10,354 nucleotides of DNA from Bacteroidota bacterium (lineage in GTDB: Bacteria; Bacteroidota; Bacteroidia; Flavobacteriales; Flavobacteriaceae), in contig JAJRSY010000143.1 in NCBI GenBank assembly GCA_024278565.1, positions 1 to 10,354 of the forward strand, read 5' to 3'. Each line of letters begins with the position of its first letter. The first letter of the stretch is position 1. The position numbers and the translations under genes were made by a program. A model generated the notes under the pieces. That model made no database searches. It saw nothing but the letters and a program-made list of their open reading frames with translations, and was not told where the DNA came from. Of the stretch, positions 1 through 7,102 are shown in pieces.

Positions 1-1
1 C

Positions 2-1486
2 ATCGCTTCCAACGATACCGATATTGCGGCGAATACAACCGCTATCACAGCGGAAGAAACTAGGGCACTGGCAGCGGAGGCCGCGATACAGGCCGATGTC
101 GACACCAACGAGGCGGATGCCGATACCGCCATCGCCCTCAAGGAGGATGCCGCCAACAAGTCCACCGACGTTACACTTGCCGATGCCACCGGTACCAGGT
201 TCCCCACCGAACTGGCGGTGAAGACCTATGTGGATAATGCCATTTCAACACCTGAAACCCTCGCAGATGGAAATATTTTTATGGGTAATGCAGGTAATAC
301 AGCTACAGCCGTAGTCGTCAGCGGTGATGCGACCATTTCGAATACTGGGGTACTCACCATAGCCGATAATGCTGTAACCAACACAAAATTAGCTGACGGT
401 GCAGTTATTGGCGGTGCAGGAGGTATTATTTTGGACAATTCCATTACCGCATCGGATTTGGGGCCAAACTCAGTGGCTTCTTCAGAAATCACAAGTAATG
501 CCGTAGGTAACTCGGAATTAAAGGACGATGCGGTAACCACAGTAGAAATCCTTAACGCTACCATCCTAACAGAAGATATAGCAGATGCCAATATCACTAC
601 GGTTAAAATTGCCCCGGGAGCCAATGATCAAGTGCTGACCACCGACAATACGGGAACGGTACTCTGGGCCGATGCGATTTCTATAGGAACAGATGAACAA
701 GACTTGAACAGCGCAGTAATCACGGCCAACGAAACTGTAGAGATCCAAATTAGCAATGGCAACAATACCACCATAAATATACAGGATGCCGATGCTAATG
801 CCACCAATGAACACAATACGGGAATAGCACTAAGCGGTACTTCAATTCAGATAACCGATGGTGGCGGAACATTATCACAAGACCTCAACGGAACCTTTGC
901 TACGGATGCGGAACTGGCGGCTTTAAACACAGATGATGCAGATGCGGATGCCTCAAACGAAATTCAAACCTTATCAAAATCGGGAACCACTATCTCATTG
1001 AGCAATGGTGGGGGATCGGTGAACGAAACGGCAACAACACTTGCACAAAGTACAGCTACCGGTCTTATTACCTATACCAATGAGAGCGCAACAGATCAAA
1101 CCGCCAATGTTGTTGGTGCCGAAGCTACCAATGATATTTCTGTAGGTGCCAATGGTGGCGCTTTATTTGAAAGTTTGGTGAAAGGTATCGGGAAAATTTC
1201 CTCTACTGGTGCTATTGTAAAAGCCAGCACCGGAATTACAGTCACAAAACTAGCGGGCAACGGTCGTTATCGAGTAAATATTCCAGCAGGAATGGTCTCC
1301 GACGCAAACTATATCATTCAACTTACCCAACCTGGAAGGGGTGGTACGGGATCCGATGACCCAGGAATTTCGTACAACAGCCAGACCGCAACAAGTTTCG
1401 AGGTCATTATTGGTGACAACGATAATGGTGGAACCGATAGGGCAAGATATAATTCTGAGTTCATGTTCATCATATTCGATCTTTGA
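2..1486 (+). CDS. Large secreted beta-repeat / tail-fibre-like surface protein, 5' part outside window
   Basis: The frame is open from the left edge, so this is the C-terminal ~494 residues of a longer protein; a GTG at 218 is internal, not the start. The first ~75 residues are Ala/Asp/Glu-rich and probably helical or coiled (AITAEETRALAAEAAIQADV), followed by a linker containing STDVTLADAT and LAVKTYVDNA. The rest is Thr/Asn/Asp/Gly-rich beta-repeat sequence with modules such as IADANITTVKIAPGANDQVL and two DADA(N/D)A(T/S)NE...SGT(S/T)I units (about 784-880 and 937-1020). The last ~90 residues look like a beta-sandwich ending FMFIIFDL; no T9SS sorting domain is visible. Such proteins resemble phage tail fibres and are common in Bacteroidota surface loci. 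The next gene begins 12 bp downstream and shares modules with it, suggesting one operon. Function (adhesin or surface filament) is inferred from composition only. The first ~230 bp are clearly richer in G+C than the remainder. Confidence 0.8.
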   Translation: MASNDTDIAANTTAITAEETRALAAEAAIQADVDTNEADADTAIALKEDAANKSTDVTLADATGTRFPTELAVKTYVDNAISTPETLADGNIFMGNAGNTATAVVVSGDATISNTGVLTIADNAVTNTKLADGAVIGGAGGIILDNSITASDLGPNSVASSEITSNAVGNSELKDDAVTTVEILNATILTEDIADANITTVKIAPGANDQVLTTDNTGTVLWADAISIGTDEQDLNSAVITANETVEIQISNGNNTTINIQDADANATNEHNTGIALSGTSIQITDGGGTLSQDLNGTFATDAELAALNTDDADADASNEIQTLSKSGTTISLSNGGGSVNETATTLAQSTATGLITYTNESATDQTANVVGAEATNDISVGANGGALFESLVKGIGKISSTGAIVKASTGITVTKLAGNGRYRVNIPAGMVSDANYIIQLTQPGRGGTGSDDPGISYNSQTATSFEVIIGDNDNGGTDRARYNSEFMFIIFDL

Positions 1487-1498
1487 AAATAAATACTC

Positions 1499-2689
1499 AT
1501 GAAAACAACCGGTTTTTTAGTTATAATGCTATTTTTCTGTATAAAAGCCTCGGCTCAAATAGAAGGTAACCTATTATTAGGGCTCACCCATGCCACTACC
1601 GCAGAATTGAGTACTATAAACAATCCCATTGAAGGATCTCTCTTATATAATAGTACAGAAAAAAAAATATACATATTCAACGATAGTAACTGGGCTCCAG
1701 TTTTCAATCTGCCTGCTGACCTGGCAGATGGTGATGACGACACGGTCTATATTGCCGGCAGTGGTCTAAACAGTATAGGAACAACGTTTTCAGTTGACAA
1801 TAGCAGTATTGCTCCAAATTGGGGCAATATTGCAAATATTCCGCCCAATCTTGATCTGGACAGCACCAATGACTTTAATGGCCAATGGAATAGTTTGATA
1901 GGAATACCCTCAGGGTTTTCAGATAACGTAGATCATGTTGATGACGCTGATTCCGATGCGACCAACGAGATACAAAACTTGTCGATTTCAGGAAATAGCC
2001 TTACTATTTCTGGTCCAGGGGGCAATACCGTCGCCTTACCTTTGACTACGGAAACGACCACCAATCTAGTACAAGATACTTCCACCGGGGTTGTCACGTA
2101 TACGAATGAGGCAGCAACAGCTCAAACCGTAGATATAGTTTCATCTGATTTGAACAATGATATAAGCCCAGGTTCTGACGGAGGCGCTTACCTCAACAGT
2201 ACTATTAGTACAACTACCGTTCAAATAGACCAATCTACTGTTTGGGCCGGACAGGTCAATGATTCAGACATCCATTCCAATGGTACTTTAACCGTTCAGC
2301 AAACGAGGGCAGATGCGGGCTGGTCATTGGCCGCACCTAGTACCATTTCGTTCGTGGGATCACCCGATTACGTCAAAATCGACTTGATGGCCGTAGCGAA
2401 CAATACTGGAAGCCATTGGGCGCACCCTCATATCAAAGTATTTAGAAACGGACAAGAAATTGGCGAAGGAAGTGGTTTACATATGGATAACAGTGGTTCT
2501 TATTCCGGAAGAACAACAACGGTGATCAGTATGACCGATGCCTCACCAGGGACAAATCCCATTTATTCTTTTACAACCTTAGAAGATGATAACAGAACTA
2601 TGAACAACCCCACTATCGTTCAACTATCGCCAGTATCCCTAATAGCGGTAAACAAAGTAGATCTTATATCGTCGGTAACCTTAAATTAA
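1499..2689 (+). CDS. Secreted beta-repeat protein related to the upstream gene
   Basis: This 396-residue protein starts with a clear Sec signal peptide (MKTTGFLVIMLFFCIKASAQ, likely cleaved after Ala19). Residues ~25-65 carry a motif frequent in Bacteroidota secreted proteins, TTAELSTINNPIEGSLLYN followed by a short IYIFNDSNW strand. The middle (about 1940-2200) repeats two modules of the upstream protein: DADSDATNEIQNLSISG and TGVVTYTNEAAT...NDISPG. The C-terminal ~150 residues contain a His/Gly-rich stretch (GSHWAHPHIKVFRNGQEIG) that looks like a beta-sandwich. No T9SS C-terminal domain is visible. It lies 12 bp after the upstream stop and 7 bp before the next start, so it is probably co-transcribed with both. 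Its job is unknown; a structural partner in a cell-surface assembly is the simplest inference. Confidence 0.85.
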   Translation: MKTTGFLVIMLFFCIKASAQIEGNLLLGLTHATTAELSTINNPIEGSLLYNSTEKKIYIFNDSNWAPVFNLPADLADGDDDTVYIAGSGLNSIGTTFSVDNSSIAPNWGNIANIPPNLDLDSTNDFNGQWNSLIGIPSGFSDNVDHVDDADSDATNEIQNLSISGNSLTISGPGGNTVALPLTTETTTNLVQDTSTGVVTYTNEAATAQTVDIVSSDLNNDISPGSDGGAYLNSTISTTTVQIDQSTVWAGQVNDSDIHSNGTLTVQQTRADAGWSLAAPSTISFVGSPDYVKIDLMAVANNTGSHWAHPHIKVFRNGQEIGEGSGLHMDNSGSYSGRTTTVISMTDASPGTNPIYSFTTLEDDNRTMNNPTIVQLSPVSLIAVNKVDLISSVTLN

Positions 2690-2696
2690 GGACACA

Positions 2697-3833
2697 ATGA
2701 AACTAATTGCATTTTTCTTGGTTTTTTCCCAAATGGTCATTGCACAAGAAGCCGTGCACAACTACGGTAATCTGAAAATTCATGAAAATGGGGCTTTGGG
2801 GTTTCACCATAACCTTATCAATGATGGCTTCACCGATGACAATCAAGGTCTGGTGGGTTTCTATAGTGATGATAGTATTCTTATTTCGGGTGCGTTCAAA
2901 CCAATCTTCAACGATATGGAGATTATGGTCACCAACGATCTTTTTTTAGAGGTAGGTGTTCGAATCACCAATAACAGCAACTTTATTCTGGGCAACGTTC
3001 ATACCCCAAGAAATTTGTTGGATGTGAGTTTCGATTATATGGATAATGCTTTTTATAACGGTGACGGAGATAATACAAAAATAGACGGGTACGCTGCCAT
3101 TGCCAATAAACGTGAATTTTTATTTCCTGTTGGCGATGATGATAGATTAAGGCCCTTGTTAATTTTATCGCAAACACCAAATACCAATGCAAAAAGTGCC
3201 TATTTTCATGAAAATCCAAATGCGCCCACGACCTTTATGACCAATTTCGATACAGATATGCGCAATGATATTCTCACCGCTGTCAGCACCCAAGAATTTT
3301 GGGATTTGGATTCAGAGATACCCTCTACCGTAAACATAGGTTGGGATGCCCGGAGCAATATAGCAAGCTTCGTTGATGCTATTGAAAACATTAGGGTTGT
3401 AGGCTGGCATACCACAAACGGTGTTTGGGAAGATTTGGGCAAAACATCGTTCAACGGCGATTTTGATTTGGGCAATATTACCTCAGAGACGTTTATCCCC
3501 GATGATTATTCAATTATAACCTTGGGCAGCAGTTTGAGCAAAGAGAATATTACATTGTCCAATTACTTATTGACCCCTAACAATAATGGTGTAAATGATT
3601 ACTTGACAATCGAAGCAATTACCGTTTCACCAAACAATCAATTAAATATTTACAATAGATGGGGAAGATTGGTCTACAAAGAAAAAAACTATAAAAACCA
3701 ATTTGAGGGCAAGGCCAATGTAAATGCCGTTATCCAAAAAAACAAATCTCTACCTGATGGGGTTTACTTCTACATTTTGAAACTTTACGACATTGACCTA
3801 ACACACCAAGGATATTTGTACCTTTACAACTAA
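2697..3833 (+). CDS. T9SS type B sorting domain-containing secreted protein
   Basis: The protein has 378 residues. MKLIAFFLVFSQMVIA followed by QEA is a signal peptide, likely cut after Ala16. Residues ~20-280 are beta-rich with no recognised enzyme motif. Residues ~286-378 form the gliding-motility-associated C-terminal domain (CHU_C, type B sorting signal): LLTPNNNGVNDYLTI, then LNIYNRWGRLVYKEKNY, then LPDGVYFYILKLYD. In Bacteroidota this domain directs export through the type IX system and surface attachment or release. The start is preceded by AAGGA a few bases upstream, an unusually Shine-Dalgarno-like site for this phylum. Located 7 bp after the preceding gene, it is the only member of the three-gene set with a visible T9SS signal within the window, so it may act as the anchor or outermost part of the assembly. 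That role is inference. Confidence 0.9.
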   Translation: MKLIAFFLVFSQMVIAQEAVHNYGNLKIHENGALGFHHNLINDGFTDDNQGLVGFYSDDSILISGAFKPIFNDMEIMVTNDLFLEVGVRITNNSNFILGNVHTPRNLLDVSFDYMDNAFYNGDGDNTKIDGYAAIANKREFLFPVGDDDRLRPLLILSQTPNTNAKSAYFHENPNAPTTFMTNFDTDMRNDILTAVSTQEFWDLDSEIPSTVNIGWDARSNIASFVDAIENIRVVGWHTTNGVWEDLGKTSFNGDFDLGNITSETFIPDDYSIITLGSSLSKENITLSNYLLTPNNNGVNDYLTIEAITVSPNNQLNIYNRWGRLVYKEKNYKNQFEGKANVNAVIQKNKSLPDGVYFYILKLYDIDLTHQGYLYLYN

Positions 3834-4042
3834 ACATCATGTTGATCTTTCACAACAAAGAAGTATACAAACCTTACCACTACATTATCTTATTACCGAG
3901 TATGGGTCGAATTTTCAGATTATTTGGTTACTTTTAAAGCATGAACCAGCTTGTTGGCCAATAGAAATGAAGTCTGTATTGGAAGTAAGCACAAAAATAA
4001 TCACGCTTCAAGAAGTTTGTTCGGCAAGGCAGCTGGTTCTTA

Positions 4043-4221
4043 GGCACTGTTAAGAAATAAATCGTGCAGAATTAGCGAACCTGCCTGCCGGCAGGCAGGG
4101 TAATTTTGTTCTTTTTTAAGGCGTAAATGATGCGAATAGCATTGGCTATTTAAAGATTTTACAACGCAGAAAAAGAGCAAAAGAACAAGCTAAAATGTAT
4201 GAGTTATTTTTTAACAGTGCC
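4043..4221. mobile_element. 179-bp MITE-like element with 18-bp terminal inverted repeats and TTA target duplication
   Basis: The left end GGCACTGTTAAGAAATAA (4043-4060) and the right end (4204-4221) are inverted copies with one mismatch in 18. TTA flanks both sides (4040-4042 and 4222-4224). The inside has no credible coding frame but has nested symmetry: TTGTTCTTTT near 4108 pairs with AAAAGAACAA near 4180, AATAGC/GCTATT forms a small hairpin, and a perfect 20-bp palindrome sits at 4080-4099. The restored GNAT frame supports the borders. A 3-bp duplication and ends of this kind would fit mobilisation by an IS5-like transposase elsewhere in the genome. The first 9 bases also resemble IS6-family ends, but those make 8-bp duplications, which are absent here. 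Confidence 0.85.
4080..4099. repeat. Perfect 20-bp GC-rich palindrome
   Basis: CCTGCCTGCCGGCAGGCAGG is its own reverse complement. It lies 37 bp inside the left end of the element at 4043-4221. Degenerate versions occur at 6875-6893 and 9570-9592 inside two other inverted-repeat elements. Confidence 0.9.
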
Positions 4222-4608
4222 TTAGAAAAGATAAAACCTTATCTGACTGTCAATTTAATGGCGATACGACAGAAACAACACTTCATATCGGTAGTTTTAT
4301 TGATAATAAATTGGTAGCGGTAGGCACTTTAATGAAAAACGGCCATAGTGGCCACAATCTGATAAATGCATATCAATTAAGGGGAATGGCCGTGCTGAAC
4401 GAATACCAAAGCAAGGGTGTCGGAAAATTTTTATTGAAGCATGGTGAAATAGTATTGCAAGAAAAACGTTGTGATGTATTGTGGATGAACGCCCGTGAAA
4501 AAGCAGTCCGTTTTTATGAAAAATCAGGATATTGCAGTATTGGCACCGCTTTTGACATACCTTTGATCGGTACGCATTATGTAATGTACAAGGATTTAAA
4601 ATATTGAT

Positions 4609-5343
4609 ATGGTAAGAAGATCATTTATTAAGAAAAGCAGTTTATCGGGTCTGGCTTTGGCCCTAGTACCCAACATGGGCATGTCCAAAGATTCTGAATA
4701 TCCAATTTTAGAACTTATGGGAAAAGCCGATATTGAACTTTTTGGTGAAGGTTTTAAATTACGGGCAGAGGCTCACGATGCTTTTGTTGAAATGAAAAAA
4801 GCGGCCTATAGTGATGGTATCGATTTAAAAGTAATTTCAAGTTACCGAAATTTCAATCGTCAAGAATCGATTTGGGAACGAAAATATTCTAAATATACCG
4901 AAGAAGAGGGTATGAAACCCATTGACGCCATTGATAAGATCATTGAATATTCGACCATACCAGGTACCAGCAGACATCATTGGGGTACTGATATTGATAT
5001 TGTAGATGGCTACAGAAAGGTCGAGGGCGATGTTTTGGACCCCTCCAAATTCGGGACTGGTGGACCCTATGAAGATTTTAAAAAGTGGATGGATGAAAAC
5101 TCCAAAACATTCGATTTTCATCTTGTATATACCAACGATAAAAAACGAAAAGGTTTTAAATACGAACCTTGGCACTATAGTTTTGCTCCAATATCAGTAC
5201 CCATGCTGACCGCATTTAGACGTGAAAATATTCTTCAGTTGTTACAAAAGGAAGAGTTCTTGGGAAGTGAGCACTTCACCAACGGGTTCATCAAGAGTTA
5301 TGTTCAAAACAATATTTTGGGCATAAACCAAGAACTTTTGTGA
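4609..5343 (+). CDS. M15 family (VanY-like) D-alanyl-D-alanine carboxypeptidase with Tat-type signal
   Basis: The protein has 244 residues. The N-terminus MVRRSFIKKSSLSGLALALV matches a twin-arginine signal (RRxFIK followed by a hydrophobic stretch), implying export of a folded, metal-loaded enzyme. The zinc-peptidase motifs are intact: the SSYR motif at residues 77-80, SxHxxGxxxD as SRHHWGTDID (zinc ligands His123 and Asp130), and EPWHY with Glu186 as catalytic base and His189 as third zinc ligand. M15B enzymes trim D-Ala from peptidoglycan stem peptides, so a role in periplasmic cell-wall remodelling is expected. ATG 4609 follows the GNAT stop by 1 nt, so translation may originally have depended on the upstream gene, now disrupted. 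The ~15 Asp/Glu/Lys-rich residues between the signal and the domain look like a linker. Exact substrate (DD- or LD-bond, pentapeptide or tetrapeptide) cannot be assigned. Confidence 0.9.
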   Translation: MVRRSFIKKSSLSGLALALVPNMGMSKDSEYPILELMGKADIELFGEGFKLRAEAHDAFVEMKKAAYSDGIDLKVISSYRNFNRQESIWERKYSKYTEEEGMKPIDAIDKIIEYSTIPGTSRHHWGTDIDIVDGYRKVEGDVLDPSKFGTGGPYEDFKKWMDENSKTFDFHLVYTNDKKRKGFKYEPWHYSFAPISVPMLTAFRRENILQLLQKEEFLGSEHFTNGFIKSYVQNNILGINQELL

Positions 5344-5403
5344 AAACACTTCTGATTTCTCAGTCTTTTTGTATCTTTCCTACGTAACAGAACACCGTAA
5401 AAG

Positions 5404-6171
5404 ATGGGAAGAGGAAGTTGGAAAATTCGAATATTCATTGGCTTGGCCATAGTTGCCTTTGCTTTTATAAAACGCTGCAACAGCAAAGAAGAAAACCCAT
5501 ATACCGGGCGTACCCAGACCATAAATATGTCTGCCGATCAAGAAATTGCCATTGGTCTTCAAAGTGCCCCTGAAATAGCACAACAATATGGTGGCCTATA
5601 CCCTGATGAGCGTATGCAGGCATTTGTGGATGCCGTGGGCAATAAATTGATCCAAAACAGCATCGCTCGCGAAACCCCTTATAAATACGAATTCCACTTA
5701 TTGGCAGACGACCGAACCATTAATGCGTTTGCACTGCCCGGAGGTCCCATTTTCATAACCTATGCACTTTTCAAACAATTGAACGAAGTGCAATTAGCAG
5801 GGGTATTGGGGCATGAAATTGGGCATGTGATCGGTAGGCATTCTGCCGAACGTATTGCCGAGGGCGATTTTTGGAAAACAATTTCGATGGGTGCGTCTGT
5901 AGGAGGTGATATGGGAGGTCTGGTTGGTGGCATCGGCCAAACGACACTTTTAAAGAACGGTCGAAGCGATGAACTCGAAAGTGACGATCTAGGCGTACTG
6001 CTTATGATACAATCGGGCTATGACCCCTATGAAATGATAAAAGTCATGCAAATATTGAAGGCCGCCGGAGGGCCAAATCGCGCCCCTGAATTTCAAAGTA
6101 CGCACCCGGACCCTGAAAACCGGATCGAAAAAATAAAGGAAGCTATTGTGAAATACCAAGGTCGGCAATAG
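5404..6171 (+). CDS. M48 family zinc metalloprotease, single N-terminal membrane anchor or signal
   Basis: The protein has 255 residues. Residues ~8-23 (IRIFIGLAIVAFAFI) are a membrane anchor or uncleaved signal; the Cys25 context (IKRC) is not a good lipobox. The catalytic core carries LPGGPIFITYALF (~111-123), the zinc motif HEIGH (His137, Glu138, His141), and an ExxxD third-ligand segment (DELESDD, Glu190), then STHPDPENRI near the end, typical of M48 proteases of the BepA/LoiP type that handle misfolded envelope proteins. The length fits the single-domain form without TPR repeats. Start ATG 5404 is 60 bp after the M15 stop. TATCTTTC at 5372-5379 is one base off the Bacteroidota -7 motif, so it may have its own promoter. 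A periplasmic quality-control role is inferred from the family; the natural substrates are unknown. Confidence 0.9.
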   Translation: MGRGSWKIRIFIGLAIVAFAFIKRCNSKEENPYTGRTQTINMSADQEIAIGLQSAPEIAQQYGGLYPDERMQAFVDAVGNKLIQNSIARETPYKYEFHLLADDRTINAFALPGGPIFITYALFKQLNEVQLAGVLGHEIGHVIGRHSAERIAEGDFWKTISMGASVGGDMGGLVGGIGQTTLLKNGRSDELESDDLGVLLMIQSGYDPYEMIKVMQILKAAGGPNRAPEFQSTHPDPENRIEKIKEAIVKYQGRQ

Positions 6172-6293
6172 TGTTAATTGGCTTCTATTTCTTGTGAAGT
6201 AGCGATATTTTCGTATATTAGCCTTTCCCATATATCTTATTCCTACCTTCAATTTAACCCATTAGCTTGGATTGTTAATTTAAAAGAAACTAT

Positions 6294-6461
6294 ATGGGAA
6301 CACTATTACATTTTAGAAACCTTTATTCGGAAGCATTTGAGAACTGTAGACCTGAATTGATCGTGATTTTGCTAAAGGCATATTCTGTCTTTTCCGCTAT
6401 CTTGATTTTTTTGGCGATTTACGCCTTAACAACTAGGGGTCTGAACGGTTGGGATTTCTAG
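6294..6461 (+). CDS. Small 55-residue single-pass membrane protein
   Basis: ATG 6294 to TAG 6459-6461 encodes MGTLLHFRNLYSEAF followed by ENCRPELIVILLKAYSVFSA, a hydrophobic segment ILIFLAIYAL (~36-45) and the C-terminus TTRGLNGWDF. The hydrophobic core (~22-45) can cross the membrane once or form a hairpin. The layout, a short aromatic N-terminus with NLYxEAF, a central membrane segment and an aromatic C-terminus, resembles small Flavobacteriia proteins annotated as DUF6747; this link is from memory and tentative. It stands alone between the M48 gene and a clear terminator 56 bp downstream, which supports it being a real transcribed unit. Most of the longer frame at 6178-6360 is a competing reading of the same DNA and looks non-coding. 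Function unknown. Confidence 0.65.
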   Translation: MGTLLHFRNLYSEAFENCRPELIVILLKAYSVFSAILIFLAIYALTTRGLNGWDF

Positions 6462-6516
6462 TTCAACACGACATCTTTTACTTGAACACTATTTGCAGTA
6501 AATATTTACACGATTT

Positions 6517-6552
6517 AAAAACTCGTTTACCTATTGGCGAACGGGTTTTTTT
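6517..6552 (+). terminator. Intrinsic terminator after the small membrane protein gene
   Basis: AAAAACTCGTT (6517-6527) pairs with AACGGGTTTTT (6540-6550) across a 12-base loop, with one G-T wobble. The right arm runs into a stretch of seven T. The position 56 bp after the TAG at 6461 fits the end of that transcript. Confidence 0.75.
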
Positions 6553-6686
6553 GTTGGAACACAAACATCTATAGTCCAATATTTATTGGCTTCATGGGCA
6601 ATCGATACTTTTAAGACCATCAACTTGTTCTTAGCCTTTAATCCACACAGGACCGAAACCGGTCAGTCTCTGTTTCATTTTACAGC

Positions 6687-6924
6687 ATACTCATGACAGA
6701 TGAAAAATCGGAAAATTTAGGATGCGTATTTTAGCTTCTAGCAAGGCACGACATAGCGGGAGCTATGGGCGAGGTAGAGCGGTGGCAAAAGCATCCGCCT
6801 AAGGGGCGGACGGTTAATAATTTTAACGCTGCCCGCCCGAACGGTACGGGTGGGTTAGAGGCAAAAAGACGCTTACCTACCGGACAGGCAGGTGAAACTT
6901 CGGGTCTTCATGTGTCATGAGTAT
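6687..6924. mobile_element. 238-bp structured inverted-repeat (MITE-like) element
   Basis: ATACTCATGACAGATGAA (6687-6704) is repeated inverted at 6907-6924 with one mismatch in 18. A TA sits at the outer edge of each end (6688-6689 and 6922-6923), compatible with a TA target duplication. The interior is non-coding and packed with hairpins: GGATGC near 6720 pairs with GCATCC near 6791, CATAGC-ggga-GCTATG near 6760, CCGCC-taagg-GGCGG near 6798, and CCCGCCCG with CGGGTGGG near 6830-6855 (one G-T pair). A degenerate copy of the GC-rich palindrome sits 31 bp from the right end. Its ends share TACTC...GAGTA with the element at 9541-9717. It could also be a structured RNA or a REP-type palindrome cluster. 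Confidence 0.7.
6875..6893. repeat. Degenerate copy of the GC-rich palindrome
   Basis: ACCTACCGGACAGGCAGGT is an imperfect palindrome closely matching the perfect repeat at 4080-4099. It lies 31 bp from the right end of the 238-bp element. Confidence 0.65.
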
Positions 6925-7041
6925 ATATCTGATGTGCCTGCTTACCTGTCAATTTTTCAAGCATGGCCAACAATGGTCAAAACAGAAATCAATTCTTTAA
7001 AAAAGGCAAGCGAAATACTAGCGATAAGATCTAGATCATAC

Positions 7042-7049
7042 TACTTTTG
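7042..7049 (+). promoter_or_regulatory. Candidate -7 promoter element for gpmI
   Basis: TACTTTTG matches the Bacteroidota -7 consensus TAnnTTTG exactly and lies 53 bp before the gpmI ATG. I see no good TTG-type -33 box at the usual distance, so the call rests on the -7 motif and position. Confidence 0.45.
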
Positions 7050-7102
7050 TCATACCACCTGAATTATTTATCAGCAATTCGGATTAAACAAACACTTTTG
7101 AT

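Larger units (their letters stand above)
3967..4607 (+). pseudogene. GNAT family N-acetyltransferase, interrupted by a 179-bp inverted-repeat element
   Basis: Reading from ATG 3967 gives MKSVLEVSTKIITLQEVCSA then RQLVL, and the frame is then broken by an insert at 4043-4221 flanked by TTA. Deleting 4043-4224 (element plus one TTA) joins CTT to AGA and yields a continuous 152-residue protein, a normal length for a single-domain GNAT. The joined protein has the N-terminal strand region (SARQLVLRKDKTLSDCQFNG), a central strand (HIGSFIDNKLVAVGTL), the acetyl-CoA binding loop (NEYQSKGVGKFLLKHGE, matching Q/RxxGxG/A) and the C-terminal MNAREKAVRFYEKSGY motif. The remaining downstream piece could only start from TTG 4311 or ATG 4332, lacking the first strands, so activity is unlikely. 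The stop TGA is 1 nt before the next gene's ATG, so the pair was probably translationally coupled. The substrate cannot be told from sequence. Confidence 0.85.
6462..7102. other. 641-bp non-coding interval
   Basis: Apart from the terminator (6517-6552), the inverted-repeat element (6687-6924) and the gpmI promoter motif (7042-7049), I see no gene here. Stretch 6553-6686 is A/T-rich with one small hairpin, GACCG-aaac-CGGTC near 6650. Stretch 6925-7041 shows neither a coding frame nor an RNA gene that I can recognise. Together with the element it may be a decayed remnant of lost genes. Confidence 0.6.

Noticed and set aside
24..221. Open frame rich in Arg, Pro and Ser
   Set aside because: It is the +1-shifted shadow of the repetitive GC-rich start of the surface-protein gene, whose own frame is open to the window edge.
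226..624. Minus-strand frame of 132 codons
   Set aside because: It lies wholly opposite the surface-protein gene, has no family resemblance, and arises from the low stop frequency in the repeat-rich DNA.
4043..4221. IS26/IS6-type origin of the element, because the ends begin GGCACTGTT
   Set aside because: The match covers only about nine bases and the 8-bp target duplication expected for that family is absent; TTA is duplicated instead.
6178..6360. 60-codon frame after the M48 gene
   Set aside because: It has no start context or recognisable pattern and overlaps the more protein-like 55-residue membrane gene in another frame.
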